DNA of 42,401 nucleotides from Pseudomonadota bacterium (GTDB taxonomy: Bacteria; Pseudomonadota; Gammaproteobacteria; Steroidobacterales; Steroidobacteraceae), in assembly GCA_963204795.1 (NCBI GenBank), contig CAUJHX010000178.1:1-42401 (forward strand). Direction: 5' to 3'. Positions 19,845 to 28,244 of the stretch are shown here, piece after piece. A program made the position numbers and the translations under genes. The notes under the pieces are model-generated. The model had not been told where the DNA came from. It saw only the letters and a list, made by a program, of their open reading frames with translations, and ran no database searches. The stretch's first letter is position 1. Every line of letters starts with the position of its first letter.

Positions 19845-22436
19845 TCAAGGCGGGGCGGGCCCGTCAGAACTTTCAGTGCTCTCGTCCGAATCGTCCGCAG
19901 GGCTTTCGCCTTCGAGGCTCTCGATCCGCTCGACGCCGGTGAGCCGCTCGCCTTCGTCGAGACGGATGAGGCGCACGCCCTGCGTATTTCTCCCTACGAC
20001 CGACACGTCAGCCACCGGTGTACGAACGAGCGTGCCGTTCGAGCTGATCAGCATCAGCTCCTGGGGAGCGGCCACCTGGAGTGCCGCCACGGTCGCGCCG
20101 TTGCGCTCGGTCGTCTGCAAGGCGATGACACCCTGCCCGCCACGCCCGTGGATCGGGAACTCCTCGAGCGGCGTCAACTTGCCGTAGCCGTTCTCCGCCG
20201 CTGTCAGCACGTGCCCCTCGCGCACGACGAGGAGTGCGATGAGCTCCTGACCGGTCTCGAGCCTGATGCCGCGCACGCCAGCCGCATCGCGCCCCATTGC
20301 GCGTACCTCGCTTTCGTTGAAGCGGATCGCCTTGCCACCGCTCGAGAACAGCATGATCTCGCGCGAGCCGTCGGTCAGATCGACACCGACCAGCCGGTCA
20401 TTGTCACGCAGGTCGACGCCGATGATGCCGCTCGTGCGTGGCCGGGAGAAGGCCGACAGCGGCGTCTTTTTCACGGTACCCTGACTCGTCGCCATGAAGA
20501 CGTAGTGCAGGTCGTCGAACTGCTTCACCGGCAGCACGGCATTGATCTTCTCACCCTCGCGCAATGGCAGCAGATTCACCATCGGCTTGCCGCGCGCATT
20601 GCGCCCAGCCTGTGGCAGCTCGTAGACCTTGAGCCAGTACACCTGGCCGCGGTTCGAGAAGCACAGCAACGTGTCGTGCGTGTGCGCGACGAACATCTTC
20701 TCGATGAAATCCTCGTCCTTGACGGCAGTCGCCGACTTGCCGCGCCCGCCGCGGCGCTGCGTCTGGTATTCAGTGACCGGCTGCGATTTCGCATAGCCCG
20801 CGTGCGAGAGCGTCACGACGACGTCCTGCGGCTCGATCAGGTCTTCGGTCGTGAGATCGAGATGGTCGCGGTTGATCTCGGTGCGACGCGCGTCGCCGTA
20901 CTGCTCGCGCACTTCGACGAGCTCGCCGCGGATCACTTCGGTGAGGCGTTCACGGCGCGCGAGGATGTCGGCGAGATCGCGAACGAGGTCGAGCAGCTGC
21001 TGGTATTCGGCGACGATCTTGTCCTGCTCGAGCGCGGTGAGGCGGTTCAGCCGCATGTCGAGGATCGCCTGTGCCTGCGCTTCCGAGAGCCGGTAGGCGC
21101 CGTTCACGAAGCCGGTGTCGACACCGGCGCCCTCGGGGCGCGTCGACACATCGCCAGCGCGTGCAAGCATCGCCGGCACGCCGCCGGGTGGCCAGCTGCG
21201 CGCCATCAACGCGACGCGAGCCTCCGCGGGCGAAGCTGCCGCCTTGATTGTCGCGATCACCTCGTCGATGTTCGCGAGCGCGACTGCGAGGCCTTCGAGG
21301 ATATGGGCGCGCTCGCGCGCCTTGCGCAGGTCGTGGATCGTGCGCCGCGTGACGACCTCGCGCCGGTGGCGCAGGAACGCCTCGAGCATTTCCTTGAGCG
21401 ACAGCAGGCGCGGCTGGCCGTCGACCAGCGCGACCATGTTGATGCCGAACACCGTCTCCATCGGCGTCTGCGCGAAGAGGTTGTTGAGGACCACTTCGGC
21501 GATCTCGCCACGCTTCAACTCGATCACGACGCGCATGCCGTCCTTGTCGGACTCGTCGCGCAGTTCGGAGATGCCCTCGATCGACTTCTCGCGCACCAGG
21601 TCGGCGATGCGCTCGAGGAGCCGCGCCTTGTTCACCTGGTACGGCAACTCGGTGACGATGATGGCCTGGCGTCCACCCTTGTCGAGGTCTTCGAAGTGGG
21701 CGCGCGCGCGGATCGACAACCGGCCGCGACCGCTCTTGTAGGCGCTGACGATCTCCTGCGCGCCGTTGATGATGCCGGCCGTCGGGAAATCCGGCCCCGG
21801 CACGATCTGCATCAGGCCGGCGAGCGTGATCGCAGGGTCATCGAGCACGGCGAGACAGGCGTTGACGATTTCGGTGAGGTTGTGTGGCGGGATGTTGGTC
21901 GCCATGCCCACCGCAATGCCGGACGAGCCGTTCAGCAGCAGGTTCGGCACCCGGGCCGGCAGCACCGTGGGCTCCAGCTCCGATTCGTCGTAATTGGGCG
22001 CGAAATCGACCGTTTCCTTGTCGATGTCGGCGAGCAACTCGCCGGCGAGGCGCGACATGCGCACTTCCGTGTAGCGCATCGCCGCGGGCTGATCACCATC
22101 GACCGAGCCGAAGTTGCCCTGACCGTCGATGAGCAGGTAACGCATCGAGAACGGCTGCGCCATGCGCACGATGGCGTCGTACACCGATGAGTCGCCATGC
22201 GGGTGATACTTGCCGATCACATCGCCGCCCACGCGCGCCGACTTCTTGTAGGCCTTGTTCCAGTCGTTGCCGAGTTCGCGCATCGCATGGAGGACACGCC
22301 GGTGCACGGGCTTCAGGCCGTCGCGCACATCCGGCAGCGCGCGCCCGACGATCACGCTCATCGCATAATCGAGGTACGAGCGGCGCATCTCGTCTTCGAG
22401 GTTGACGGGCAGGATTTCGCGGGCGATATCGACCAT
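19845..22436 (-). CDS. gyrA: DNA gyrase subunit A
   Basis: An 863-residue topoisomerase II subunit that breaks and rejoins DNA to introduce negative supercoils with GyrB. It starts [20 protein letters not shown]. The catalytic tyrosine lies in [13 protein letters not shown]. The quinolone region reads [19 protein letters not shown]. Serine and aspartate are present at the positions that usually change in resistant strains, so no classic resistance mutation is visible; the alanine between them in E. coli is serine here. The GyrA box is present as [13 protein letters not shown]. The C-terminal beta-pinwheel follows, with repeating R-x-x-x-x-x-G-V-R phrases, and an acidic Ser/Glu/Asp-rich tail. 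It heads the long leftward gene run. Confidence 0.98.
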   Translation of the reverse strand: MVDIAREILPVNLEDEMRRSYLDYAMSVIVGRALPDVRDGLKPVHRRVLHAMRELGNDWNKAYKKSARVGGDVIGKYHPHGDSSVYDAIVRMAQPFSMRYLLIDGQGNFGSVDGDQPAAMRYTEVRMSRLAGELLADIDKETVDFAPNYDESELEPTVLPARVPNLLLNGSSGIAVGMATNIPPHNLTEIVNACLAVLDDPAITLAGLMQIVPGPDFPTAGIINGAQEIVSAYKSGRGRLSIRARAHFEDLDKGGRQAIIVTELPYQVNKARLLERIADLVREKSIEGISELRDESDKDGMRVVIELKRGEIAEVVLNNLFAQTPMETVFGINMVALVDGQPRLLSLKEMLEAFLRHRREVVTRRTIHDLRKARERAHILEGLAVALANIDEVIATIKAAASPAEARVALMARSWPPGGVPAMLARAGDVSTRPEGAGVDTGFVNGAYRLSEAQAQAILDMRLNRLTALEQDKIVAEYQQLLDLVRDLADILARRERLTEVIRGELVEVREQYGDARRTEINRDHLDLTTEDLIEPQDVVVTLSHAGYAKSQPVTEYQTQRRGGRGKSATAVKDEDFIEKMFVAHTHDTLLCFSNRGQVYWLKVYELPQAGRNARGKPMVNLLPLREGEKINAVLPVKQFDDLHYVFMATSQGTVKKTPLSAFSRPRTSGIIGVDLRDNDRLVGVDLTDGSREIMLFSSGGKAIRFNESEVRAMGRDAAGVRGIRLETGQELIALLVVREGHVLTAAENGYGKLTPLEEFPIHGRGGQGVIALQTTERNGATVAALQVAAPQELMLISSNGTLVRTPVADVSVVGRNTQGVRLIRLDEGERLTGVERIESLEGESPADDSDESTESSDGPAPP

Positions 22437-22471
22437 TCAGTCTATCGATTCTGGCGAGGCTGAAAGGCGGA

Positions 22472-22477
22472 ATTTTA
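22472..22477 (-). promoter_or_regulatory. candidate -10 element for gyrA
   Basis: TAAAAT on the minus strand lies 35 bases before the gyrA ATG, in the context GTGGTAAAATTCC. Five of six positions match the consensus; no good -35 is seen at 16-18 bases. It is the only AT-rich hexamer of this kind in the divergent gap on this strand. Confidence 0.45.
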
Positions 22478-22531
22478 CCACATCCCCCTGCTGCAGCTGC
22501 CCGTTTCCGGGCGCAGGCGGCAGGCTGCCGA

Positions 22532-22537
22532 TATAAT
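22532..22537 (+). promoter_or_regulatory. TATAAT hexamer before the mtaD relic and ubiG operon
   Basis: An exact TATAAT lies seven bases before ATG 22545. Initiation six to seven bases downstream would place the first transcribed base at or beside that ATG, making a leaderless message that begins with the relic ORF. No convincing -35 box is visible. Confidence 0.5.
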
Positions 22538-22544
22538 TTCGCCG

Positions 22545-22646
22545 ATGCAATCGATCGCCCTGATCATTGAAGCCCGCTGGGCCCTGCCGATGGACGGCAC
22601 CGCCCTTCCCGAACATGCGGCGCTCGCGCCTGGAGCCGCAGCATGA
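22545..22646 (+). pseudogene. 33-codon relic of an mtaD/TRZ-ATZ-type deaminase, now a leader ORF for ubiG
   Basis: The frame starts at ATG 22545 and ends at TGA 22644-22646, overlapping the ubiG ATG as ATGA. Its product begins MQSIALIIEARWALPMDG and continues T-A-L-P-E-H-A-A-L-A-P-G. From memory this matches the opening of TRZ/ATZ-family hydrolases (MtaD, methylthioadenosine/S-adenosylhomocysteine deaminase), which start with a phrase like L-I-x-x-x-W-V-I-P-V and then L-E-D-H-A. In Pseudomonas an mtaD-like gene lies directly upstream of ubiG. Here the N-terminal 25-28 codons remain, and the rest of the roughly 440-codon gene, including every metal-binding His/Asp, is gone. The retained start and coupled stop suggest an in-frame internal deletion. 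Whether it is translated is unknown. Confidence 0.65.
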
Positions 22647-23353
22647 CGCACACGGCCGACACCGCCGAGCTCGCGAAGTTCGATGCGCTCGCGCACCGCT
22701 TCTGGGATGCGCGCGGCGAATTCAGGCCACTGCACCAGTTGAACCCTGTCCGCCTGCAGTTCGTGTGCGAGCGGACTTCGCTCGCGGGAGCACGCGTGCT
22801 CGATGTCGGCTGTGGCGGGGGTCTCCTTGCCGAAGCGCTTGCCGATACCGGAGCGCGAGTGACCGCAATCGATCTCGCGCCCTCCATGATCGAAGTGGCC
22901 CGGCTGCACGCCCTGGAACGCGGCGTGACGATCGACTACCGCGCCACGAGTGCCGAGTCACTGCTCGCTGCCGGCACGGAACCGTTCGATGTCCTCACCT
23001 GCATGGAAATGCTCGAGCATGTGCCCGCGCCTGGCGCGATTCTGGCGACCTTCGGCGGCCTCGTGCGCCCTGGCGGCGACCTCTTCGTCTCGACGATCAA
23101 TCGGGGCGCGAAGGCCTTCGCGCTCGCGATCGTGGCCGCCGAGTACCTGCTGCGGCTGCTGCCGCGCGGCACCCACGAATACGAACGCTTCATCCGCCCG
23201 TCCGAGCTCGTGGCACTTGCCCGCCGGGCAGGGTTCACCGCACTCGATCTCGCCGGCATCCACTACGACCCTTTCAGCGAGCGGTCCGCGCTGACTGCAG
23301 ATACGTCCATCAACTATCTCGCGCACTTTCGCCGGGACGGGAGCAGGGCTTGA
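22643..23353 (+). CDS. ubiG: ubiquinone biosynthesis O-methyltransferase
   Basis: A 236-residue SAM-dependent enzyme that carries out both O-methylations of ubiquinone synthesis. The SAM site is plain: ARVLDVGCGGGLLAEALA, with the acidic AIDLAPSMIEVA at the next strand. The UbiG-specific opening FDALAHRFWDARGEFRPLHQ, then LNPVRL, is present. DVLTCMEMLEHVP, STINRGAKAFALAIVAAEYL and LLPRGTHEYERFI confirm the family. Near the end, D-T-S-I-N-Y-L-A-H-F-R is typical. Its ATG overlaps the relic ORF stop, and its TGA overlaps the TTG of mupP. Confidence 0.97.
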   Translation: MTHTADTAELAKFDALAHRFWDARGEFRPLHQLNPVRLQFVCERTSLAGARVLDVGCGGGLLAEALADTGARVTAIDLAPSMIEVARLHALERGVTIDYRATSAESLLAAGTEPFDVLTCMEMLEHVPAPGAILATFGGLVRPGGDLFVSTINRGAKAFALAIVAAEYLLRLLPRGTHEYERFIRPSELVALARRAGFTALDLAGIHYDPFSERSALTADTSINYLAHFRRDGSRA

Positions 23354-24030
23354 GCGTCGTCAACGGTCACGCGCCGATCCGCGCCGTGCTCTTCGATCTC
23401 GACGGCACATTGCTCGACACCGCGCCGGACATGGTCGGCGCGATGAATGCGCTGCGCGCGGAAGAAGACCTGCCGCCGCTCGAATTCGCGATGGCGCGCA
23501 CCCAGGTCTCGCATGGCACGAGCGGGCTGATGCGCATCGGCTTTCCAGACGCGGAGGGTGCAGTCCTCGAGCGCTTGCGCGACCGCTTCCTGGCGCTCTA
23601 TCGCGCGCGCCTCTTCGATGAGACCGGCCTCTTTCCGGGCGGCGACGCGATGCTCGAGCACATCGAGCACGCATCGCTTCCCTGGGGGGTCGTCACGAAC
23701 AAGCCCGGCTGGCTTGCCGGGCCCCTGCTCGCCGGACTCGGGCTCGACCAGCGCGTCGCCTGCCTCGTGAGCGGCGACACGCTGCCCGTGCGCAAGCCGC
23801 ACCCCGAGCCACTGCTGCACGCCGCACAGGCCATCGGCGTCGCACCACCGTCCTGCGTCTACGTGGGCGACGCGCTGCGCGACATCGAGGCTGCGCGCGC
23901 GGCAGGGATGCGCGCTGTGGTCGCCTCTTTCGGCTATGTCTCGCCCGAAGACCAGCATCAGCTCTGGCCCGCAGAGGCGTGGATCGACGAGCCGCGCGAT
24001 CTCATCGACTGGCTCGAGTCGTCCACGTGA
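23350..24030 (+). CDS. mupP: HAD-family phosphatase, MupP-like (N-acetylmuramic acid 6-phosphate phosphatase)
   Basis: A 226-residue haloacid dehalogenase phosphatase. The start is TTG 23350, overlapping the ubiG stop as TTGA behind GGGAGCAGGG; no ATG or GTG precedes the catalytic motif in this frame. Motif I is AVLFDLDGTLLDTAPDM with the nucleophile Asp. Motif II lies in WGVVTNKPG, the lysine is in VRKPHPEPL, and motif IV is CVYVGDALRDIEAARAAGM. The order ubiG-HAD-SDR is that of Pseudomonas, where the HAD enzyme is MupP of the cell-wall recycling shunt. Its partners AmgK and MurU are not in this window. A generic phosphoglycolate phosphatase role remains possible. Confidence 0.88.
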   Translation: MSVVNGHAPIRAVLFDLDGTLLDTAPDMVGAMNALRAEEDLPPLEFAMARTQVSHGTSGLMRIGFPDAEGAVLERLRDRFLALYRARLFDETGLFPGGDAMLEHIEHASLPWGVVTNKPGWLAGPLLAGLGLDQRVACLVSGDTLPVRKPHPEPLLHAAQAIGVAPPSCVYVGDALRDIEAARAAGMRAVVASFGYVSPEDQHQLWPAEAWIDEPRDLIDWLESST

Positions 24031-25322
24031 GCAACCTCGCTGCCCTCATCGCCGTCTGCGGGGCGTTTGCGGTCGGCGCCCTCATCGGCTGGCTCGTGGG
24101 CCAGCTGCGAGCGGCGCGCCGGGCAGCCGAACTCGGCGCCGCGCTCGAGGCAGCCAGGGCGCGCCTCGCCGTGGACGGGGAGCGCACGCGCGAACAGCTC
24201 GAACTGCTGACGCAAAGCGAGATGCGCCTGCGTACCGCGTTCGACGAACTCGCGTCGGAGTCGCTGCGCGCCAACAGCGAAGTGTTCCTCGCGCTTGCAC
24301 GTGAGTCGCTCGGCCGCGAGCACGCGACGGTGCAGGGCGCGCTCAAGGAGCGGGAAGCCGCGTTCAACCAGCTGATCGAACCCATCCGCACGGCGCTCGC
24401 CCGCACGGAGGCTGAAGTGCAGACGCTCGAGCGCGAGCGTCGCGAAGCATTCACGAGCCTGCGCGCCCAGATCGAGGCGGTGACCAGCGGACAGTCGCAG
24501 CTCGCGCGCGAGACCCGCAATCTCGTCACCGCGCTGCGCCGCCCCGAAGTGCGCGGGCGCTGGGGCGAAATCACGCTGCGGCGTGTCGTGGAGCTCGCAG
24601 GACTCGCTGCACACGCCGATTTCACGGAGCAGGCCCACGTCGCGACCACCGAAGGAGTTCTCCGTCCCGATCTCGTCGTGCACATGCCGGATGAGCGCGA
24701 TCTCGTCGTCGATGCCAAGACGCCGCTCGATGCGTATCTGGAAGCCGTCGAAGCCGACAGCGACGAGACACGCCGCTCGGCACTCGCACGCCATGCCCAG
24801 CAGGTCGAGGCGCGCATCCGCGAACTGGCGGGCAAGGCGTACTGGTCGCAGTTCGAACGCAGTCCGGAATTCGCGGTGCTCTTCCTGCCGGGCGACCAGT
24901 TCCTCTCCGCAGCGCTCACCGAGCGCCCGGAACTCATCGACAACGCGCTCAGGCAGAGTGTCGTGATTGCAACGCCCTCGACCCTGATGGCGCTGCTGAA
25001 GGCTGTCGCATACGGCTGGCGTCAGGCGCAGGTCGCGCAGAATGCCGCCGAAATCCGCGACCTCGGTCAGGAGCTGTACCGGCGGCTCGGGAATTTTTCG
25101 GCGCATCTCGCCAGAGTTGGCCAACGCCTTGGCAGCGCGGTCGAGTCCTACAACAGTGCGGTCGGCTCGCTCGAGCGGCAGGTGCTGCCGCAGGCGAGGC
25201 GCTTCACCGAGCTTGGCGTGACCGCCGACGCAGCGCTGCCGACGCTCGAACTGGTCGAGCGGCTCGCACGCGAGCCCGCCGCCCCGACCGGCAGCGATTC
25301 GCCGGGCAACGGGACACCGTGA
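24027..25322 (+). CDS. rmuC: DNA recombination protein RmuC
   Basis: A 431-residue protein from GTG 24027, overlapping the mupP stop as GTGA; a frame start at 23979 is rejected as it runs inside mupP. It has an N-terminal membrane helix (about 3-24) and a long coiled coil (about 28-150, rich in Glu/Arg/Ala). The RmuC nuclease-like core includes RPEVRGRWGEITLRRVVELA, GVLRPDLVVHMPDERDLVVD, DAKTPLDAYLEA, VLFLPGDQFLSAAL and VIATPSTLMALLKAVAYGW. In E. coli RmuC limits short inverted-repeat recombination. The biochemical activity is not well settled. It is coupled to the following gene by GTGA. Confidence 0.95.
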   Translation: MSNLAALIAVCGAFAVGALIGWLVGQLRAARRAAELGAALEAARARLAVDGERTREQLELLTQSEMRLRTAFDELASESLRANSEVFLALARESLGREHATVQGALKEREAAFNQLIEPIRTALARTEAEVQTLERERREAFTSLRAQIEAVTSGQSQLARETRNLVTALRRPEVRGRWGEITLRRVVELAGLAAHADFTEQAHVATTEGVLRPDLVVHMPDERDLVVDAKTPLDAYLEAVEADSDETRRSALARHAQQVEARIRELAGKAYWSQFERSPEFAVLFLPGDQFLSAALTERPELIDNALRQSVVIATPSTLMALLKAVAYGWRQAQVAQNAAEIRDLGQELYRRLGNFSAHLARVGQRLGSAVESYNSAVGSLERQVLPQARRFTELGVTADAALPTLELVERLAREPAAPTGSDSPGNGTP

Positions 25323-26008
25323 GCACCCCTGCGATTGCGCCGCCACCGCGCAGCGCGGGCGCGCGTTTTTTTGCATGGCTCTACACCCCGCAGGCCGCGC
25401 GCGAGGGCACTGCTGCACTGCTCGCGATCGAGCACGAAATCATGGCAAGTACGCGGGAGGGTCTTGATCATTCAGTGGCGCACGCGCGCCTCGGATGGTG
25501 GCAGGAAGAAACCGGCCGGCTGTGCGCATCCATCCCGCAGCACCCCGTTGCGATGGCCTCGCGCAATCTCTTCCTTGCTGCCGGGCTGCCGCCACCCGAT
25601 CTGCGCGCGCTGCCCGAACTCGCCGCCCGCAGGCTGGCGCGGCAGGCTCGCGGTCGCGCGCAGGTACCCGAAGACGAAGTCGGCAGGGATGCGCAGCTGT
25701 GGGCGGAGGGCCTGTTCTGCCCGCTCGTCGCGCTGGCGGTGCCCCTGTCTGCGGATCCCGGGCACGCCGTGGCTCTGGGTCGCGCGCTGCACGCACACGA
25801 GATCGCCCCCGGTGCGTCCTCCGGCACGGCCCTGCGGGTGGCGCTGCACGCGTTGCCCGCGCCACTCACTGGCGCGCTTCGCGGTCTCGTCGTCTGGGCC
25901 ACACTTGCACTGCGCAGGCCGCACGCGAGTGCCGCGCGCCTCGATGCACTTGCCGAGAACTGGACTGCCTGGCGCGCTGCACAGCGTGCGCTGCGCGGCC
26001 GAAGCTGA
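25319..26008 (+). CDS. squalene/phytoene synthase-like protein lacking Asp-rich motifs
   Basis: A 229-residue protein starting at GTG 25319, which overlaps the rmuC stop. The N-terminal half resembles the isoprenoid synthase helices of squalene/phytoene synthases: FFAWLYTPQAAREGTAALLA, A-I-E-H-E-I, then HSVAHARLGWWQEETGRL followed by H-P-V-A. The two Asp-rich motifs that bind Mg-diphosphate in active enzymes are not found. Where the first would stand the sequence reads E-H-E-I-M-A-S-T. It is also shorter than the usual 270-300 residues. It therefore looks like the non-catalytic branch, which includes complex I assembly factors of the NDUFAF6 kind. Role unknown; its tight coupling to rmuC may be only positional. 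Confidence 0.78.
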   Translation: MSTPAIAPPPRSAGARFFAWLYTPQAAREGTAALLAIEHEIMASTREGLDHSVAHARLGWWQEETGRLCASIPQHPVAMASRNLFLAAGLPPPDLRALPELAARRLARQARGRAQVPEDEVGRDAQLWAEGLFCPLVALAVPLSADPGHAVALGRALHAHEIAPGASSGTALRVALHALPAPLTGALRGLVVWATLALRRPHASAARLDALAENWTAWRAAQRALRGRS

Positions 26009-26015
26009 GGATGCC

Positions 26016-26795
26016 ATGACGACCTGCGAACCGCGGCTGCACGTGGCCGCCCCCGACGAACTCTCCGGCCGCGTGATCGCGATCACCGGAGCCGGCGATG
26101 GCATCGGGCGCGCCGTCGCGCTCGCCTGTGCCGCGCACGGCGCCGAAGTCGTGCTGCTCGGCCGCAAGGTCCGCAAACTCGAAGCTGTCTACGACGAAAT
26201 CGTGGCTGGGGGTGGTCCGGAGCCGATCATCGCGCCGCTCGATCTCGAGCGCGCCACCGCGCGCGAATACGACGCTATCGCCGACGCGATCCGTGCACGC
26301 TTTGGCAGGCTCGACGGTCTCCTGCACAACGCAGGCCTGCTCGGCGATCTCTCGCCCATCGAGCACTATGACGTGCCGCTCTGGACACGCGTGCTGCACG
26401 TGAACGTCACGGCGGCGTTCGCACTCACGCAGGTGCTGTTGCCGCTGCTGCGCGCCGCTCCGGACGCGAGCATCCTCTTCACTTCGAGCAGCGTCGGTCG
26501 GCGGGGGCGCGCCTACTGGGGTGCGTACGCTGTCTCGAAGTTCGCGCTCGAGGGCCTGACGCAGGTGCTCGCCGATGAAATGTCAGGCGTGACGCATGTG
26601 CGAGTCAACGCGATCAATCCCGGAGCCACCCGCACGGCGATGCGCCGCGCGGCCTACCCGGCAGAAGTGGCGGAAAGCGTGCCGCTTCCCGGGACGATTA
26701 CCGCTGCGTACGTCTGCCTGCTCGGGCCGGGCGCCCGCGGGATGACGGGGCAGACCGTGGACGCTCAGGCGCCGCGGCTCCCGCGTCCCGCGTAG
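26016..26795 (+). CDS. YciK-like short-chain dehydrogenase/reductase
   Basis: A 259-residue classical SDR. ATG 26016 has a GAGGA site and follows the previous stop by seven bases; a longer frame from 25335 is a shadow. Cofactor motif: VIAITGAGDGIGRAVALACA; then LHNAGLLGDLSPIE (N-A-G), SILFTSSSVGRRGRAYWGAY with catalytic Ser, and YAVSKFALEGL with the Y-x-x-x-K pair. The end, ITAAYVCLLGPGARGMTGQT, then V-D-A-Q, is the YciK-type tail. The basic residues after the second strand (GRKVRKLEAVYDEI) suggest NADPH. The substrate is not known for this family. Its last 98 bases overlap the 3' end of the opposite gene. Confidence 0.92.
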   Translation: MTTCEPRLHVAAPDELSGRVIAITGAGDGIGRAVALACAAHGAEVVLLGRKVRKLEAVYDEIVAGGGPEPIIAPLDLERATAREYDAIADAIRARFGRLDGLLHNAGLLGDLSPIEHYDVPLWTRVLHVNVTAAFALTQVLLPLLRAAPDASILFTSSSVGRRGRAYWGAYAVSKFALEGLTQVLADEMSGVTHVRVNAINPGATRTAMRRAAYPAEVAESVPLPGTITAAYVCLLGPGARGMTGQTVDAQAPRLPRPA

Positions 26796-27534
26796 CGCAG
26801 CCCGCCCCCGGCAGCAACGCCGCCAGTTCAGCGTCCGTGAGCGCACGCGATCGCCCGCGCGGCAGTGTGCGATCGAGCGTGAGGGCGCCGAAGCGGATGC
26901 GCAACACGCGACTGACGGTTGCACCCTGGCGCTCGAAGAGCTGCCGCACCGCCTTGCCGCTCGCGCCACGCGTGACGATCGCGTACCAGCGATTGCTGCC
27001 CTCTCCGCCGGCCGCTTCGCAGCGCAGCACCGCAAGGCGCTCGCCACTGTCGAGCTGGCCCGTGAGTACGTTTGCCAGCCGCCCGGGCGGCAGTTCACCA
27101 TGCACGCGGACGCGAAACTCGGCCTCCACCTGCCGCGCCGCGCGCTGCAGACGCGCCGCGACTTCTCCGTCCGGGGAGAAGATCTCGAGGCCACCATCGA
27201 TGCGCGGCATCGGGCTCACGGCCACGAAGCGCCTGCCCGACCGCGCCGGCATGCGTGCGATCAGCGACTCGTGACCCGATTCGCCGGGGTGCTGCAGCGA
27301 CTCACCCGGCGAGCGATTGGCGAGAAAAGCCGCGGCGCGGGATGCGGCAGCGTGACGACGAATCGGCCGCCCGTCGAGCCGCACCTCGTCCCGCGCGCCG
27401 ACTCGCGCGCCGAGCGTGGCCACTGCGCCGTTGAGGGTGACGCGCCCCGCACGAATCCACGTTTCCGCTTCACGGCGCGAGGCCAGCCCGAGGCTCGCGA
27501 GCAGCTTCTGCAGGCGCTCGCCCTGCTCCGTCAC
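26698..27534 (-). CDS. RluB/RsuA-family pseudouridine synthase homologue, catalytic motif lost
   Basis: A 278-residue protein with an S4 RNA-binding domain (about 7-55: RLQKLLASLGLASRREAETW, G-R-V-T-L-N-G) and an RsuA-type core. In the family the catalytic Asp sits in G-R-L-D-x-N-T-x-G-L-L-L-F-T-x-D-G. An ungapped alignment by eye puts SPMPRIDGGLEIFSPDG here, so Pro110 stands at the Asp position and an Asp lies three residues later. The later basic motif E-G-x-N-R-E-V-R-R is RGASGKAVRQ. The fold seems kept (FRVRVHGELPPG, GSNRWYAIVT, TVSRVLRIRFG), so it may bind RNA without modifying it. It is last in trpS-scpA-scpB and its basic tail is antisense to the SDR gene. Confidence 0.85.
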   Translation of the reverse strand: MTEQGERLQKLLASLGLASRREAETWIRAGRVTLNGAVATLGARVGARDEVRLDGRPIRRHAAASRAAAFLANRSPGESLQHPGESGHESLIARMPARSGRRFVAVSPMPRIDGGLEIFSPDGEVAARLQRAARQVEAEFRVRVHGELPPGRLANVLTGQLDSGERLAVLRCEAAGGEGSNRWYAIVTRGASGKAVRQLFERQGATVSRVLRIRFGALTLDRTLPRGRSRALTDAELAALLPGAGCATRDAGAAAPERPRSAPSSRGRPARAGRRTQR

Positions 27535-28244
27535 GGCTCCGCGTCGGGCGGCGCCGCGACGAGACCCGGCTTCCCGTCAACGGCCGCATCCAGATCCTCT
27601 TCTTCGCCGTCGGTCTCGCCTTCTGTCTCAACGACGTCCGGCACATCATCCTCCGGAGCAGATGTCTCGCCCGCCGCGTCGGCAGTGCCCGGCAGCTCGA
27701 ACTGCGGCGCGAGCTCGGACATCGCCCTCAGCTCGGCGAGCGAGGGCAACTGATCGAGGCTGCGCAGTCCGAAGTAGTCGAGAAATTCCTTCGTGGTGCC
27801 GAGAAGCTCGGGATGTCCCGGCACGTCCCGATGCCCGACGACGCGCACCCAGTTGCGCTCCATCAGCGTGCGCACGATGTTCGGATTCACCGCCACGCCG
27901 CGCACTGCCTCGATCTCGGCGCGGGTGATCGGCTGGCGATAGGCGATCAGCGCGAGCGTCTCGAGCAACGCGCGCGAATACTTCTGCGGTCGCTCCGGCC
28001 ACAGGCGCGAGACCTGCGGGGCGAACTGCGCGCGCACCTGCACGCGCCAGCCGCTCGCGGTCTCCGCGAGTTGCAGCGCGCGCGCCTCGTAGTCGACCTC
28101 GATCATCTCGAGCGCGCGTCGCAATTCCACGTTCGCGGGACGCTCGGCCTCGTCGAAAAGACTGGCGAGGTCCGCGAGCGACAGCGGTCGGTCGGCCGCC
28201 AGCAGCGCGGCCTCCACGATGTTGCGCAGTTGGGTGTCACTCAT
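27531..28244 (-). CDS. scpB: segregation and condensation protein B
   Basis: A 237-residue kleisin partner of the SMC-ScpAB complex that compacts and segregates the chromosome. Two winged-helix domains are visible: LRNIVEAALLAADRPLSLAD with D-L-A-S-L-F, then ALQLAETASGWRVQVRAQFA. The second carries YSRALLETLALIAYRQPITR, AEIEAVRGVAVNPNIVRTLM and DVPGHPELLGTTKEFLDYFG. A low-complexity acidic tail (about residues 185-237) follows. Its start overlaps the scpA stop by four bases (ATGA), and its stop overlaps the start of the RluB-like gene. Confidence 0.95.
   Translation of the reverse strand: MSDTQLRNIVEAALLAADRPLSLADLASLFDEAERPANVELRRALEMIEVDYEARALQLAETASGWRVQVRAQFAPQVSRLWPERPQKYSRALLETLALIAYRQPITRAEIEAVRGVAVNPNIVRTLMERNWVRVVGHRDVPGHPELLGTTKEFLDYFGLRSLDQLPSLAELRAMSELAPQFELPGTADAAGETSAPEDDVPDVVETEGETDGEEEDLDAAVDGKPGLVAAPPDAEP

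Noticed and set aside
19845-22436. Quinolone-resistance change in gyrA
   Set aside because: The positions that commonly mutate hold Ser and Asp as in sensitive strains; the neighbouring Ala-to-Ser difference is not known to me as a resistance change.
22472-22537. A regulatory palindrome between gyrA and the ubiG operon
   Set aside because: CTGCAGCTGC-type symmetry is short and expected in GC-rich DNA; no longer operator-like symmetry was found.
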